DNA of 64,000 bases from NCBI GenBank assembly GCA_902363665.1, contig CABJAW010000003.1, forward strand, positions 186,001 through 250,000. The letters run 5' to 3'. This DNA is from Lachnospiraceae bacterium (GTDB taxonomy: Bacteria > Bacillota > Clostridia > Lachnospirales > Lachnospiraceae). Both the position numbers and the translations under genes were made by a program. Below, piece by piece: positions 54,167-62,600 of this stretch; position 1 is the first letter of the stretch, and each line of letters opens with the position of its first letter. Below the pieces are notes generated by a model. That model searched no databases, was not told where the DNA came from, and saw nothing but the letters and a program-made list of their open reading frames with translations.

Positions 54167-55099
54167 TTATTTACGTGAAAAATCTGGAGTACCCATTAAA
54201 TCATACGGTGTGATCTGGTAAACGTAATAATTCAGCCAGTTCGTATATAAATTGTTTGCGTGTGAGCGCCAGGTAAGAAGCGGCCGGTTTTCCGGATTAT
54301 CGTCCGGATAATAGTTCTTCGGAAGATCGATCGGCAGATTTTTCGCCAGATCGCGCTTGTACTCTCCGTCCAGTGTAACACGGTCGTACTCCGGATGCCC
54401 CATCACAAAAATTTTTCTTCCATTTTCCGCCATTGCAAGAAACAGTCCCGCCTCATCAGATTCAGCCAGTACGGTCAGTGCCTCTACTTTTCGGATCTCT
54501 TCCATCGGAACTTCCGTATGTCTGGAATGTGGGGCATAAAAAACATCGTCAAATCCACGGACAAGCGGAATCTTTCGGTTTAAAACGCGGTGTTCAAACA
54601 CACCAAACATCTTGTGATCGAGAATCCTTTTCTGCAGGCCATAGTAATGATACAGTCCGGCCTGTGCTGCCCAGCAAAGGTGAATTGTCGAAGTCACATG
54701 CGTTTCTGCCCAGTTCATGATTTCGGTCAGTTCCTTCCAGTAGTCGACCTCCTCAAACTCCATCATCTCCACCGGAGCACCGGTAATGATCATACCGTCA
54801 AAACGCTGTGCACGGATTTCATCAAATTCCACGTAGAATTTATTCAGATGGCTGCTCGATGTATTTTTTGATTCGTGTGATTTTACTTTTACGAAAGTTA
54901 CATCGATCTGCAGCGGAGTATTGGAAAAAGAACGAAGCAGCTGCAGTTCGGTCTCTTCTTTGAGCGGCATCAGGTTTAAAATTGCAATGTGGATCGAACG
55001 AATATCCTGATGCACGGCGCGGTTTTCATCCATCACGAATATATTTTCCCGCTCCAGGATTTCCCTGGCCGGGAGATCATTCTGTACTTTAATTGGCAT
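54167..55099 (-). CDS. metA: Homoserine O-acyltransferase (MetA), predicted acetyl-CoA-dependent
   Basis: 310 residues, the usual length. Activates homoserine for methionine synthesis. Catalytic Cys142 sits in IHLCWAAQAGL, and GHPEYDRVTLDGEY and the His of that segment complete the site. Residue 111 is Glu (ITGAPVE); structural work on this family showed that Glu at 111 selects acetyl-CoA and Gly succinyl-CoA, so this is likely homoserine O-acetyltransferase in spite of its usual name. Last gene of the rluF-ligA-metA transcript, 26 bases after ligA. Confidence 0.94.
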   Translation of the reverse strand: MPIKVQNDLPAREILERENIFVMDENRAVHQDIRSIHIAILNLMPLKEETELQLLRSFSNTPLQIDVTFVKVKSHESKNTSSSHLNKFYVEFDEIRAQRFDGMIITGAPVEMMEFEEVDYWKELTEIMNWAETHVTSTIHLCWAAQAGLYHYYGLQKRILDHKMFGVFEHRVLNRKIPLVRGFDDVFYAPHSRHTEVPMEEIRKVEALTVLAESDEAGLFLAMAENGRKIFVMGHPEYDRVTLDGEYKRDLAKNLPIDLPKNYYPDDNPENRPLLTWRSHANNLYTNWLNYYVYQITPYDLMGTPDFSRK

Positions 55100-55125
55100 T
55101 TTGATATCTCCTCTGTGTCTTCTCT

Positions 55126-57120
55126 TTATTTTTCTGTATCATCTGCCGCGTCAGAACCCACCGGCTCCCCCGCAAGCTTCAGAAAATCTTCTTCGGAAAG
55201 CAGCGGAATATTCAGCTCCCGTGCCTTCTTATTTTTGGAAGAATTGGACTCTTTCTCGTTGTTGATCAGATAGTCGGTTTTCTTAGTGACGCTTCCGGTC
55301 ACCTTTCCGCCTCGTTCTTCAATATAATTTTTCAGTTCACTGCGATTTGCAAAATGGAATACGCTTCCGGTAATAACAAACGTCTTTCCGGCAAGTACAC
55401 TGCTGTTTTCATTTTCTTCCGGCTTTTCGATATCCAGCTCATAGAGCAGTGCTTCCAACGCCGTTTTATTTGCTTCTTCCTCAAAATAATTTACAACAGA
55501 CGCGGCAATCACGTCTCCGATTCCCTCAATCGAGGCAATTTCCTCCTCATTCGCCTCTTTGAGCCGTTTCAGATCATAGTTAAAGGACCGGCAGAGAAGC
55601 TTTGCATTTGCGGCACCGATATTTGGAATCCCAAGTGCGTAAATGACACGTGCCAGTGTGGTTTTTCGAGAACGGTCAATACTTTCCATCAGGTTCTGGT
55701 AGGATTTTTCACCAAATCCGTCCATAGACACAATTTCCTCCCGATAATGGTTCAGGTGATAGATGTCCGCAAAAGTATGGATATACCCATGTGCAATAAA
55801 TTTTTCCAGTGTTGCCTCTGACAGTCCCTCAATGTTCATGGCATCGCGGCTGACAAAGAGAGAAAATGATTTAATTCGCCTTGCGCTGCATCTGCTGTTC
55901 GTACAGTACAGAGTCTCCACATTGTTCATCTGGCGGATCTCCGTCTTTCCACCGCAGGCAGGGCAATACTCCGGCACTGGCGCATTCCCGCTTCCGGTCA
56001 GGTTTTCGGCAATCTGCGGGATGATCATGTTTGCCTTATAGACCGTGATGGTATCTCCGATTCCAAGGCGAAGGCTCTTCATAATGCTCAGGTTGTGAAC
56101 GCTGGCACGGCTGACAGTGGTACCCTCCAGTTCAACCGGATCAAATACGGCAATTGGATTGATCAGCCCTGTTCGCGACGGACTCCACTCAATCTCACGC
56201 AGAACGGTCTCTCTTACCTCGTCCTGCCACTTGAAAGCAATGGAGTTGCGCGGAAACTTGGCGGTGCGGCCAAGCGATTCTCCGTATGCGATATCGTTGT
56301 ACGTAACGACAAGCCCATCAGATGGCACGTCATAGTGCCGGATCTTCTTCTCGAACCATGCAACGGTAGATGGAATCTCTTTCGCAGTTACTTTATGGTA
56401 TTCTACCGTCTCAAACCCCTGCTCCTTCAGCCATTCAAACTGATTGCTGTGAAGATTCTTGAAATCTGTCCCATCCGCTTTTACAAGGGCAAAGGCATAA
56501 AAATGTACATGGCGTCTGGCTGTAATCTCATTGTTCAGCTGACGGACAGAACCGCTGCAGAGGTTTCGGGGATTTTTATAGCGTGTCTCCGCATCCAGAC
56601 TCTCTGCATTAATCTTTTCAAAATCAGAGTAAGTAATGACAGCTTCCCCGCGCAGGATCAATTCCCCCTGATAGGAAATATGCAGCGGAATATTCTGAAA
56701 TACACGGGCATTGTTTGTGATGACCTCACCCACTTCTCCATTTCCGCGTGTCACTGCCTTTTGCAGTGTACCATTTTGATAGGTCAGTACGACAGTAAGG
56801 CCGTCCAGTTTCCAGGACATCAGCACTTCCTGTGTACCGGCAAACGCAGCCAGCTCTTCTACACTCTTGGTCTTATCAAGAGAGAGCATCGGTGCTTCGT
56901 GGCGCTCTTTGGGCAGCTGTTCCAGAGATTCATAACCGACCGTAACCGTCGGGCTTCCAGAAAGTACGATGCCGGTTTCTTTTTCTAGTGTGACAAGTTC
57001 ATCATAGAGCCGGTCGTACTCAAGATTGCTCATGATCTCTTCATCCCTCTGATAATAGGCCTGCGAGGCCAGACGCAGCTGCTGCGTCAGTTCTTTCATT
57101 CGCTCCATAGGATTAGTCAT
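55126..57120 (-). CDS. ligA: NAD-dependent DNA ligase
   Basis: 664 residues. Domain Ia (1-65, SNLEYDRLYDELVTLE), adenylation domain with catalytic Lys104 in WKLDG, OB fold, zinc finger (CPACGG and CTNSRC), helix-hairpin-helix cluster (about 450-560) and C-terminal BRCT (about 588-650). Joins nicks using NAD. The usual LELKIDG around the Lys is MSWKLDG here, and the domain Ia sequence is also somewhat unusual, so a second, diverged ligase paralogue cannot be excluded. The ATG lies inside the end of rluF (8 bases). Confidence 0.94.
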   Translation of the reverse strand: MTNPMERMKELTQQLRLASQAYYQRDEEIMSNLEYDRLYDELVTLEKETGIVLSGSPTVTVGYESLEQLPKERHEAPMLSLDKTKSVEELAAFAGTQEVLMSWKLDGLTVVLTYQNGTLQKAVTRGNGEVGEVITNNARVFQNIPLHISYQGELILRGEAVITYSDFEKINAESLDAETRYKNPRNLCSGSVRQLNNEITARRHVHFYAFALVKADGTDFKNLHSNQFEWLKEQGFETVEYHKVTAKEIPSTVAWFEKKIRHYDVPSDGLVVTYNDIAYGESLGRTAKFPRNSIAFKWQDEVRETVLREIEWSPSRTGLINPIAVFDPVELEGTTVSRASVHNLSIMKSLRLGIGDTITVYKANMIIPQIAENLTGSGNAPVPEYCPACGGKTEIRQMNNVETLYCTNSRCSARRIKSFSLFVSRDAMNIEGLSEATLEKFIAHGYIHTFADIYHLNHYREEIVSMDGFGEKSYQNLMESIDRSRKTTLARVIYALGIPNIGAANAKLLCRSFNYDLKRLKEANEEEIASIEGIGDVIAASVVNYFEEEANKTALEALLYELDIEKPEENENSSVLAGKTFVITGSVFHFANRSELKNYIEERGGKVTGSVTKKTDYLINNEKESNSSKNKKARELNIPLLSEEDFLKLAGEPVGSDAADDTEK

Positions 57121-58081
57121 CTCCTCGGTTCCCTTCTTTTTTCCTGTTTTTATTATTTCTGTTTTTATTATTTCTGGTTTTGTTATTTTCTGTTCTGCCG
57201 TTTCTTTTTACTGCTGTTTTCTGAAACTTTTCCATTTTCTCACGCGAGTTTCTTTCCGGCTCTCTCGCTTCTGAAAAAAACGTATTTCCTCGTTTTGGAT
57301 TTTGGAAAGAAGACATGTGTTTTCGATGCTCCCCAGGATTTGAGGAATCCTTCAGTGCTTCCAGCAATACGGCGTACTCCTCCTTCGTAACTTTTCGGTA
57401 AACGCCAGGCTCCAGGGATCCAAGCTCGATATTCATGATTCGAACCCGCTTCAGTGACAGGACATGGCAGCCACAGGCCGCACACATCCGACGAATCTGA
57501 CGGTTTAGTCCCTGAGTGAGAATAATTTGAAAGGTAAATTCACCAACGGATGAAACCTTGCACGGTCTTGTCCGTACCTCCAGTTCTTTCAGGTACAGAC
57601 CACCGCTCATCTTCTTTAAAAATGCTTCGGTTACAGGCTTATCGATCGTGACAAGATATTCTTTTTCATGATAATTCCCGGCGCGCATAATCTTATTCAG
57701 AATATCGCCGTTATTTGTCATAAGAAGCAATCCTTCTGACTCCTTATCAAGCCGCCCAATTGAAAAAATCCTTTTTGGATAGTTCATAAGGTCATAAATC
57801 GTCCGGTCTCCCCAGCGCGTGTCGGTTGTACAGACGATTCCACGCGGTTTATTAACCGCGAGCAGAATCATTTCCTCTTCCGGTGCAATCTCTTTTCCAT
57901 CCACGTATACCTGCATACCAGATGCAACCCTGCTGCCAAGTGTTGCCATTTTTCCGTCAATCTGTACTCTTCCCTCTGTGATCAGCCGGTCTGCCTCCCG
58001 TCTGGAACAAACTCCGGCATCACTGATATATTTATTGAGCCGAACATCCCCCGGCTGATTTTCTGACTGAAATGTTTGCAT
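57113..58081 (-). CDS. 23S rRNA pseudouridine synthase, RluF/RsuA family
   Basis: 322 residues. N-terminal S4 RNA-binding domain (about 12-60, RLNKYISDAGVCSRREADRL), then the RsuA-type catalytic core with the Asp of SIGRLDKESEGLLL and the KEYLVTIDKPVTEAFL and GLNRQIRRMCAACG motifs. Resembles RluF (U2604) rather than RsuA. The C-terminal 60 residues are a low-complexity basic tail of Asn, Lys and Arg, probably for non-specific RNA contact. Its promoter lies 160 bases upstream with a structured leader. Overlaps ligA. Confidence 0.93.
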   Translation of the reverse strand: MQTFQSENQPGDVRLNKYISDAGVCSRREADRLITEGRVQIDGKMATLGSRVASGMQVYVDGKEIAPEEEMILLAVNKPRGIVCTTDTRWGDRTIYDLMNYPKRIFSIGRLDKESEGLLLMTNNGDILNKIMRAGNYHEKEYLVTIDKPVTEAFLKKMSGGLYLKELEVRTRPCKVSSVGEFTFQIILTQGLNRQIRRMCAACGCHVLSLKRVRIMNIELGSLEPGVYRKVTKEEYAVLLEALKDSSNPGEHRKHMSSFQNPKRGNTFFSEAREPERNSREKMEKFQKTAVKRNGRTENNKTRNNKNRNNKNRKKEGNRGDD

Positions 58082-58238
58082 TTTTTTACCCTTTTCTTTT
58101 TACATGCGGCAAATATTGGAGCGAGCCAGGCAGGTTCCCTGTGTAAAAATTGTAAATAGTCGTTTTGACACTGGCAGGCAGAGCCTGCGGAACTTTTCAG
58201 AAAATATGTCTGGCCGGTCCGGACAAAGTCTGTTTGTT

Positions 58239-58267
58239 ATTCTATCACATTCTAAAATAATGCACAA
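58239..58267 (-). promoter_or_regulatory. Promoter of rluF-ligA-metA
   Basis: TTGTGC (58262-58267) and TAGAAT (58239-58244), spacing 17, next to the upstream gene terminator. The leader of about 150 bases contains a GCAGG-type stem (58166-58180) and further self-complementary stretches. Confidence 0.55.
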
Positions 58268-58272
58268 GAAAA

Positions 58273-58301
58273 AACAGGCTGCTGCGTCTGCAACAACCTG
58301 T
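58273..58301 (-). terminator. Terminator of the SH3 membrane protein gene
   Basis: Arms ACAGG / CCTGT with an inner TTGC/GCAG pairing, followed by TTTTTT on the minus strand; the stem begins seven bases from the stop codon. Confidence 0.75.
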
Positions 58302-58307
58302 ATTCTG

Positions 58308-59300
58308 TTACTGATCTGAGGCTTCAAGATACTGTGTCATAATATACCCTTCAATTGTCGTTCCACTGTACGTGTAGCGGATCTTTGACCAGCCGCTGTC
58401 CAGATTTTCGAGTACTTCAACTTCCATTCCGGCACTTAATGTCCCATACAGCGTAGCATCCGGAGATGCTTCCCCACGCACATTGACTCCGGTAGATACT
58501 TTCATCGTGCCTGTCTGTGCTGTCGATGTCTGGGTATCACTGTCTGCAGTATCGGCATCAGTACCAATTGAATCTACATAGGAAGCAAGTGCCGAATCCT
58601 GAGCCTTTGCATCGGCAAGCTTCTGATTGACGTCCTTGACGAGTGCCTGAACATCACTATCTCTCTGACAGTCAAGCAGATAATCAACCAGCTCCTGGCT
58701 GCTTCTCTTATCGCCGATCTTTAAATTTCCATCCGTATCTGTCACAAGGTACATTTCTCGAAGGCTTGGTGCCGGTGTATCAATGCCCGTAATTTTTGCT
58801 TCGAAATAAATATATGCAACATACGTTCCGTCCGTCAGCCCCGGCTTCGTGTAAGTCACGATATTATCATACGATTCAATTGCCGATTCGGCCTCAACCG
58901 CAGCCTTGGCTGCCTCATCAAACGTTGCATCGATCGAAGACAGCGTATCATAATCCCTCGATGCAACTGCTGTATAATACTGTGTGATCAGGGTCTGTAC
59001 TGCAGAATCGGAAGACTCTTTCGTAAGCGGTGCGGATGTACTGTCGCTGGCTGCGGATGTTTCTTTTTCGGTCTCCCCGGATGTTTCTTTATCCGTGTTG
59101 CTGTCCCCTGCTGTGGTCTTATCGGCTCCTCCGTTTGCTTCGGCGGATGCGGCACTTGTCTCCACCTGTTTCTTTGAAGAGCCTCCGCCGCTGATCAGCC
59201 GGATCGCAAAGAAAGCAATCACAACAACCAGAAGAACGGCAAGTCCCAGTAAAATGTAGCGCAAATTGTCTGATAACCATTCTCTGAAATTATCCATCAT
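58308..59300 (-). CDS. Membrane-anchored bacterial SH3 domain protein
   Basis: 330 residues; ATG at 59300 preceded by GGAGGG. Cytoplasmic N-terminus of 13 residues, one membrane helix (about 14-34), a Ser/Thr/Glu-rich linker (35-95), a middle alpha/beta region (about 100-250) of a conserved extracytoplasmic kind, and a C-terminal SH3b domain (about 265-328) with STGVNVRGEASPDATLYGTL and GWSKIRYTYSGTTIEGYI. SH3b domains bind peptidoglycan peptides. Probably senses or holds the wall; no enzyme motif is seen. Confidence 0.85.
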   Translation of the reverse strand: MMDNFREWLSDNLRYILLGLAVLLVVVIAFFAIRLISGGGSSKKQVETSAASAEANGGADKTTAGDSNTDKETSGETEKETSAASDSTSAPLTKESSDSAVQTLITQYYTAVASRDYDTLSSIDATFDEAAKAAVEAESAIESYDNIVTYTKPGLTDGTYVAYIYFEAKITGIDTPAPSLREMYLVTDTDGNLKIGDKRSSQELVDYLLDCQRDSDVQALVKDVNQKLADAKAQDSALASYVDSIGTDADTADSDTQTSTAQTGTMKVSTGVNVRGEASPDATLYGTLSAGMEVEVLENLDSGWSKIRYTYSGTTIEGYIMTQYLEASDQ

Positions 59301-59350
59301 CTGCAATTCCCTCCGGATTCATATTCTGTTAATTCTTTAAATTTACATGA

Positions 59351-59379
59351 ATTTTATCATATGCCGTGTTAAAAGTAAA
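59351..59379 (-). promoter_or_regulatory. Promoter of the SH3 membrane protein gene
   Basis: TTTACT (59374-59379) and TAAAAT (59351-59356), spacing 17, about 50 bases ahead of the start. Confidence 0.55.
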
Positions 59380-59422
59380 GGTAGCGTTTCTTAAACAAAT
59401 CGTAATTTTTGCAATAAAAAAA

Positions 59423-59495
59423 CGCGTCTGGAGGGAGTCGAACCCCCGGCACGTGGTACCGGAAACCACTGCTCTATCCTCTGAGCTACAGACGC
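59423..59495 (-). tRNA. tRNA-Arg, anticodon CCG
   Basis: Cloverleaf is complete: acceptor GCGTCTG / CAGACGC (7 bp), D arm GCTC/GAGC, anticodon stem GTGGT/ACCAC with loop TTCCGGT (anticodon CCG, 59460-59462), variable loop GTGCC, T arm GGGGG-TTCGACT-CCCTC. CCA is not encoded; a T-run follows directly after the discriminator G. Reads CGG arginine codons. Confidence 0.97.
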
Positions 59496-59512
59496 ATTTT
59501 TAATACTTGATT

Positions 59513-59541
59513 ATCATAGCACAGTATTTTTGAATTGTAAA
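59513..59541 (-). promoter_or_regulatory. Promoter of tRNA-Arg
   Basis: TTTACA (59536-59541) and TATGAT (59513-59518), spacing 17, eighteen bases above the mature 5' end. Confidence 0.7.
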
Positions 59542-59593
59542 GAATGATTTTTCAATTTTTTTCGCAATTCTTTTAATTTTTGATGCAAATAAC

Positions 59594-59635
59594 ACAACTT
59601 TTTCAGACAGAGAAATTCCTCTGCCCGAAAAAGTT
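59594..59635 (-). terminator. Terminator of the large surface protein gene
   Basis: Arms CAACTTTTTC / GAAAAAGTTG with an inner CAGAG/CTCTG stem, about 27 bases after the stop codon. Confidence 0.75.
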
Positions 59636-59661
59636 GTTTACAGCTGCTTTTTACCTGTTTC

Positions 59662-62600
59662 CTACTGTTCCTGAGTGTGTCTTTTCTTTTTCCGTTTACC
59701 GGATGCCAGCGCCCCGGCAAAGAGAACAAGTCCTGCCATCACTCCAAACGATGGAGGAAGAAAATCGGTCGGATCGCCTGTCTTTACAATGCCTGGCGTT
59801 GTCGGTTTCTTTGGTTCTGTTTCGGACTGCTTTTCTGTTTCCGATTCCGTTTCCTTCAAGGTTTCGCTCTCCGTTTCGTCGGTTTCGTTTTCTGTCTCCG
59901 TTTCTGGTTCAGGAAGCGGCTTATCATACATTGTAACTTTCTGCACTTCCATTGTGTCTTCCACTGTAAAACGGATCGTCTCGGCCACCTCATAACCTTG
60001 TGGAGCTGTGATTTCTGTCAGTTCGTATGTCCCTTTTTTCAGACGGATCCTGTGCGGCTCTTTCTCCGAAATCCAGGTTTCAAGTACTTTTCCCTCGAGA
60101 TCAGACACTCTCAGGACTGCACCTGGAAGCTCTTCCTCTCCGGTAATCGTCTTTTTTGAGATTTCAACCTGAAGAGGGGCATCCTTCATGACAACCTTCT
60201 GTACCTCACCCGTCTCCTTTACTTCAAACGTAATCGACTCTGCTGTCGCATAATAATCCGGTGCCGCAATTTCGGTCAGTATATAAGTACCGCAGGCGAT
60301 CGGTATCCGATGCGGTTCTTCGCCGGAATACCAACGGTCGATTTCATTTCCATCGGTATCACAAACTGTAAGAAGTGCGCCCGGCAGTTCTTTACTGTCC
60401 GTAATATCCTGCTTGGAGATTTCCACCTCAATCGGCTTGTCATACATGATCACTTTCTGAATTTCGGCGGTGTCTGTCACCTCAAATGTAACGGTCTCCG
60501 CCTTGCAGTAACCGGATGGTGCAGCGATTTCCGTCAGTGTATACGTGCCGGCTGCAAGATTCAGATAATGTGGTTCTTCCGTTGATGTCCAGTCCGCGAT
60601 GACCGTTCCTTCAGAATCCCGAACCGTCAGCTGTGCACCTGGCAGTTCTTTCTCAGTCGTGATGTCCTGTTTGGAAATCTGTACCTGAATTGGGGCATCG
60701 CGCATTTCAACTTTCTGAAGAACAGAATCATCCCTCACTTCAAAAGAGATCGTCTCTGCTTTTGCATATTTTTCCGGGGCAGCAACTTCAGTCAGGGTAT
60801 AACTTCCTGCCGCAAGATTCAGAAGATGCGGCTTTTTGGCAGAAATCCACGCATCCATGAGTGTGCCATCTGCTGCTCTTACTTCAAGTGCTGCACCCGG
60901 CAGTTCTTCCTGTCCGGTAATATCTTTCTTGGAGATCTGTACCTGAATCTGTTCATCGTTCATAACAACCTGCTGCACTTCCAGACTGTCCGTGAGTGTA
61001 AAAGTAATTGTCTCCGCCACGGCATATCCACGCGGTGCGCGGTCTTCTGTCAAGGTATAGGTTCCAGCTGCAAGGCCTTTGATCCGGTGAGGCGTTTCTT
61101 CAGAGATCCAGTGTTCGATCACGCTTCCTTCTGTATCTCGCAGCGTAAGCTCTGCACCTGGCAGTTCGCGGTCTCCCGTAATGTCCCACTTTGTGATTTC
61201 AACCTGATTTGCCTGATTGCTGATCTTCATTGTATAACGTATCTGACCGTCGATCTTTCCGTCTGCATCAACCGAGATTTTATACAGATCATGCGCTCGA
61301 TTATATCCCGGCAACGTTTCTGATTCATAAATATAATAGATCGTACTGTGTTTCAGATCCGTGATTTCAATCTGACCGTTTTCATCCGTTGTATATTCGG
61401 TTCCAAGTGCTGCAAGCATTTCTTCTGGAATCTGCCCGATATCTCCACCGACCTCTTCCAGTTCCCTGGCAGAAAAAATACGGAAACGGATCCCGGCAAG
61501 CGGCAGAGGAGTTTCGTCTGCTGCTTCAGAGTCTTCTTTTTGAATGATTACTGTCGTTTTCTCATCTTCGACGAAAAGTTCTGCTTCCACAGAAATCTCA
61601 GCCCTGTCATAAGTAAGTTCTGTTTCATAAACGTAATCGGAAACGGCATAAAACTCTCCGGCAGCAATTTCACGAACTTCATATTTTCCAAGGCAGAGCT
61701 CCGGGGACTGTGCGATTCCGTCTGCATTGGTAGAAATGACCGCCACCTGCGTGCCCTTTTTCAATTCAACGCGGCTGCCCTCAATTTCCATTGTATGAAT
61801 GTTTCCCATTGGATCCGTGATATCTTCTGCCACACGAATTTCAAAACGAAATCCCTCCCCAAGCGGAAGCTGTGTCCTTGCATCTTTTTTTCTGATCATG
61901 ATCCTGCCTGTCTGCATCTCATCAAAGCACTCTACAACAAGCGGTTCTTCATAAGAATATGCACCGTCCACAGTGAATACCAGAGGATCTGCCACCAGAT
62001 ACTTTTCCGGAGCTTCGATTTCTTTCAGAGTATATGTGCCATGTTTCAGAGGTTTCGTCAGATATATTTTTCCCTCTTCGTTTGTTGTAAAAGTATCCGT
62101 CATCGTTCCGAAATCCAGATTATCCGGCATGACAACCGGTGTACCGCTGCTATCGAGAATCTGGAATTTTGCGCCGCCTTTTGGAATGATACTTCCAGTC
62201 TGACGATCTTTCTTTACGATCTCGATCATTGCATTCTGCACACTGTTGGTCACAACATACTTTACCTGCACACCGTTTTTGGTAATTCGGATCTTTGCCT
62301 TTTTCAGCCCTGCATAGCCTTCCGGCGTGGTAGATGGATCTTCCCGCAGCGTCCAGGTGCCATATACCAGTTCCTGTGTTTTTGTCGCTGCATATCCATA
62401 CTGATCCGTGACGATCTCCTTTTCAGGAACAGACGGGTCTTCATGCGTCAGCGTAAAACGAATCCCTAAAAGTTCTCCGCGGTCAATCCATTCCTGAAGG
62501 GTTGATTCATCATAGCGGTCATCCAGAAACTTCATCAGCATCAGGCTTCCGCGGATCACCGGATCATAAGACTGAATCTGATATGACTTCTTCCCGTCAT

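Noticed and set aside
61348..62469. Plus-strand ORF of 373 codons
   Set aside because: Antisense to the Cna-B surface protein; no start signals.
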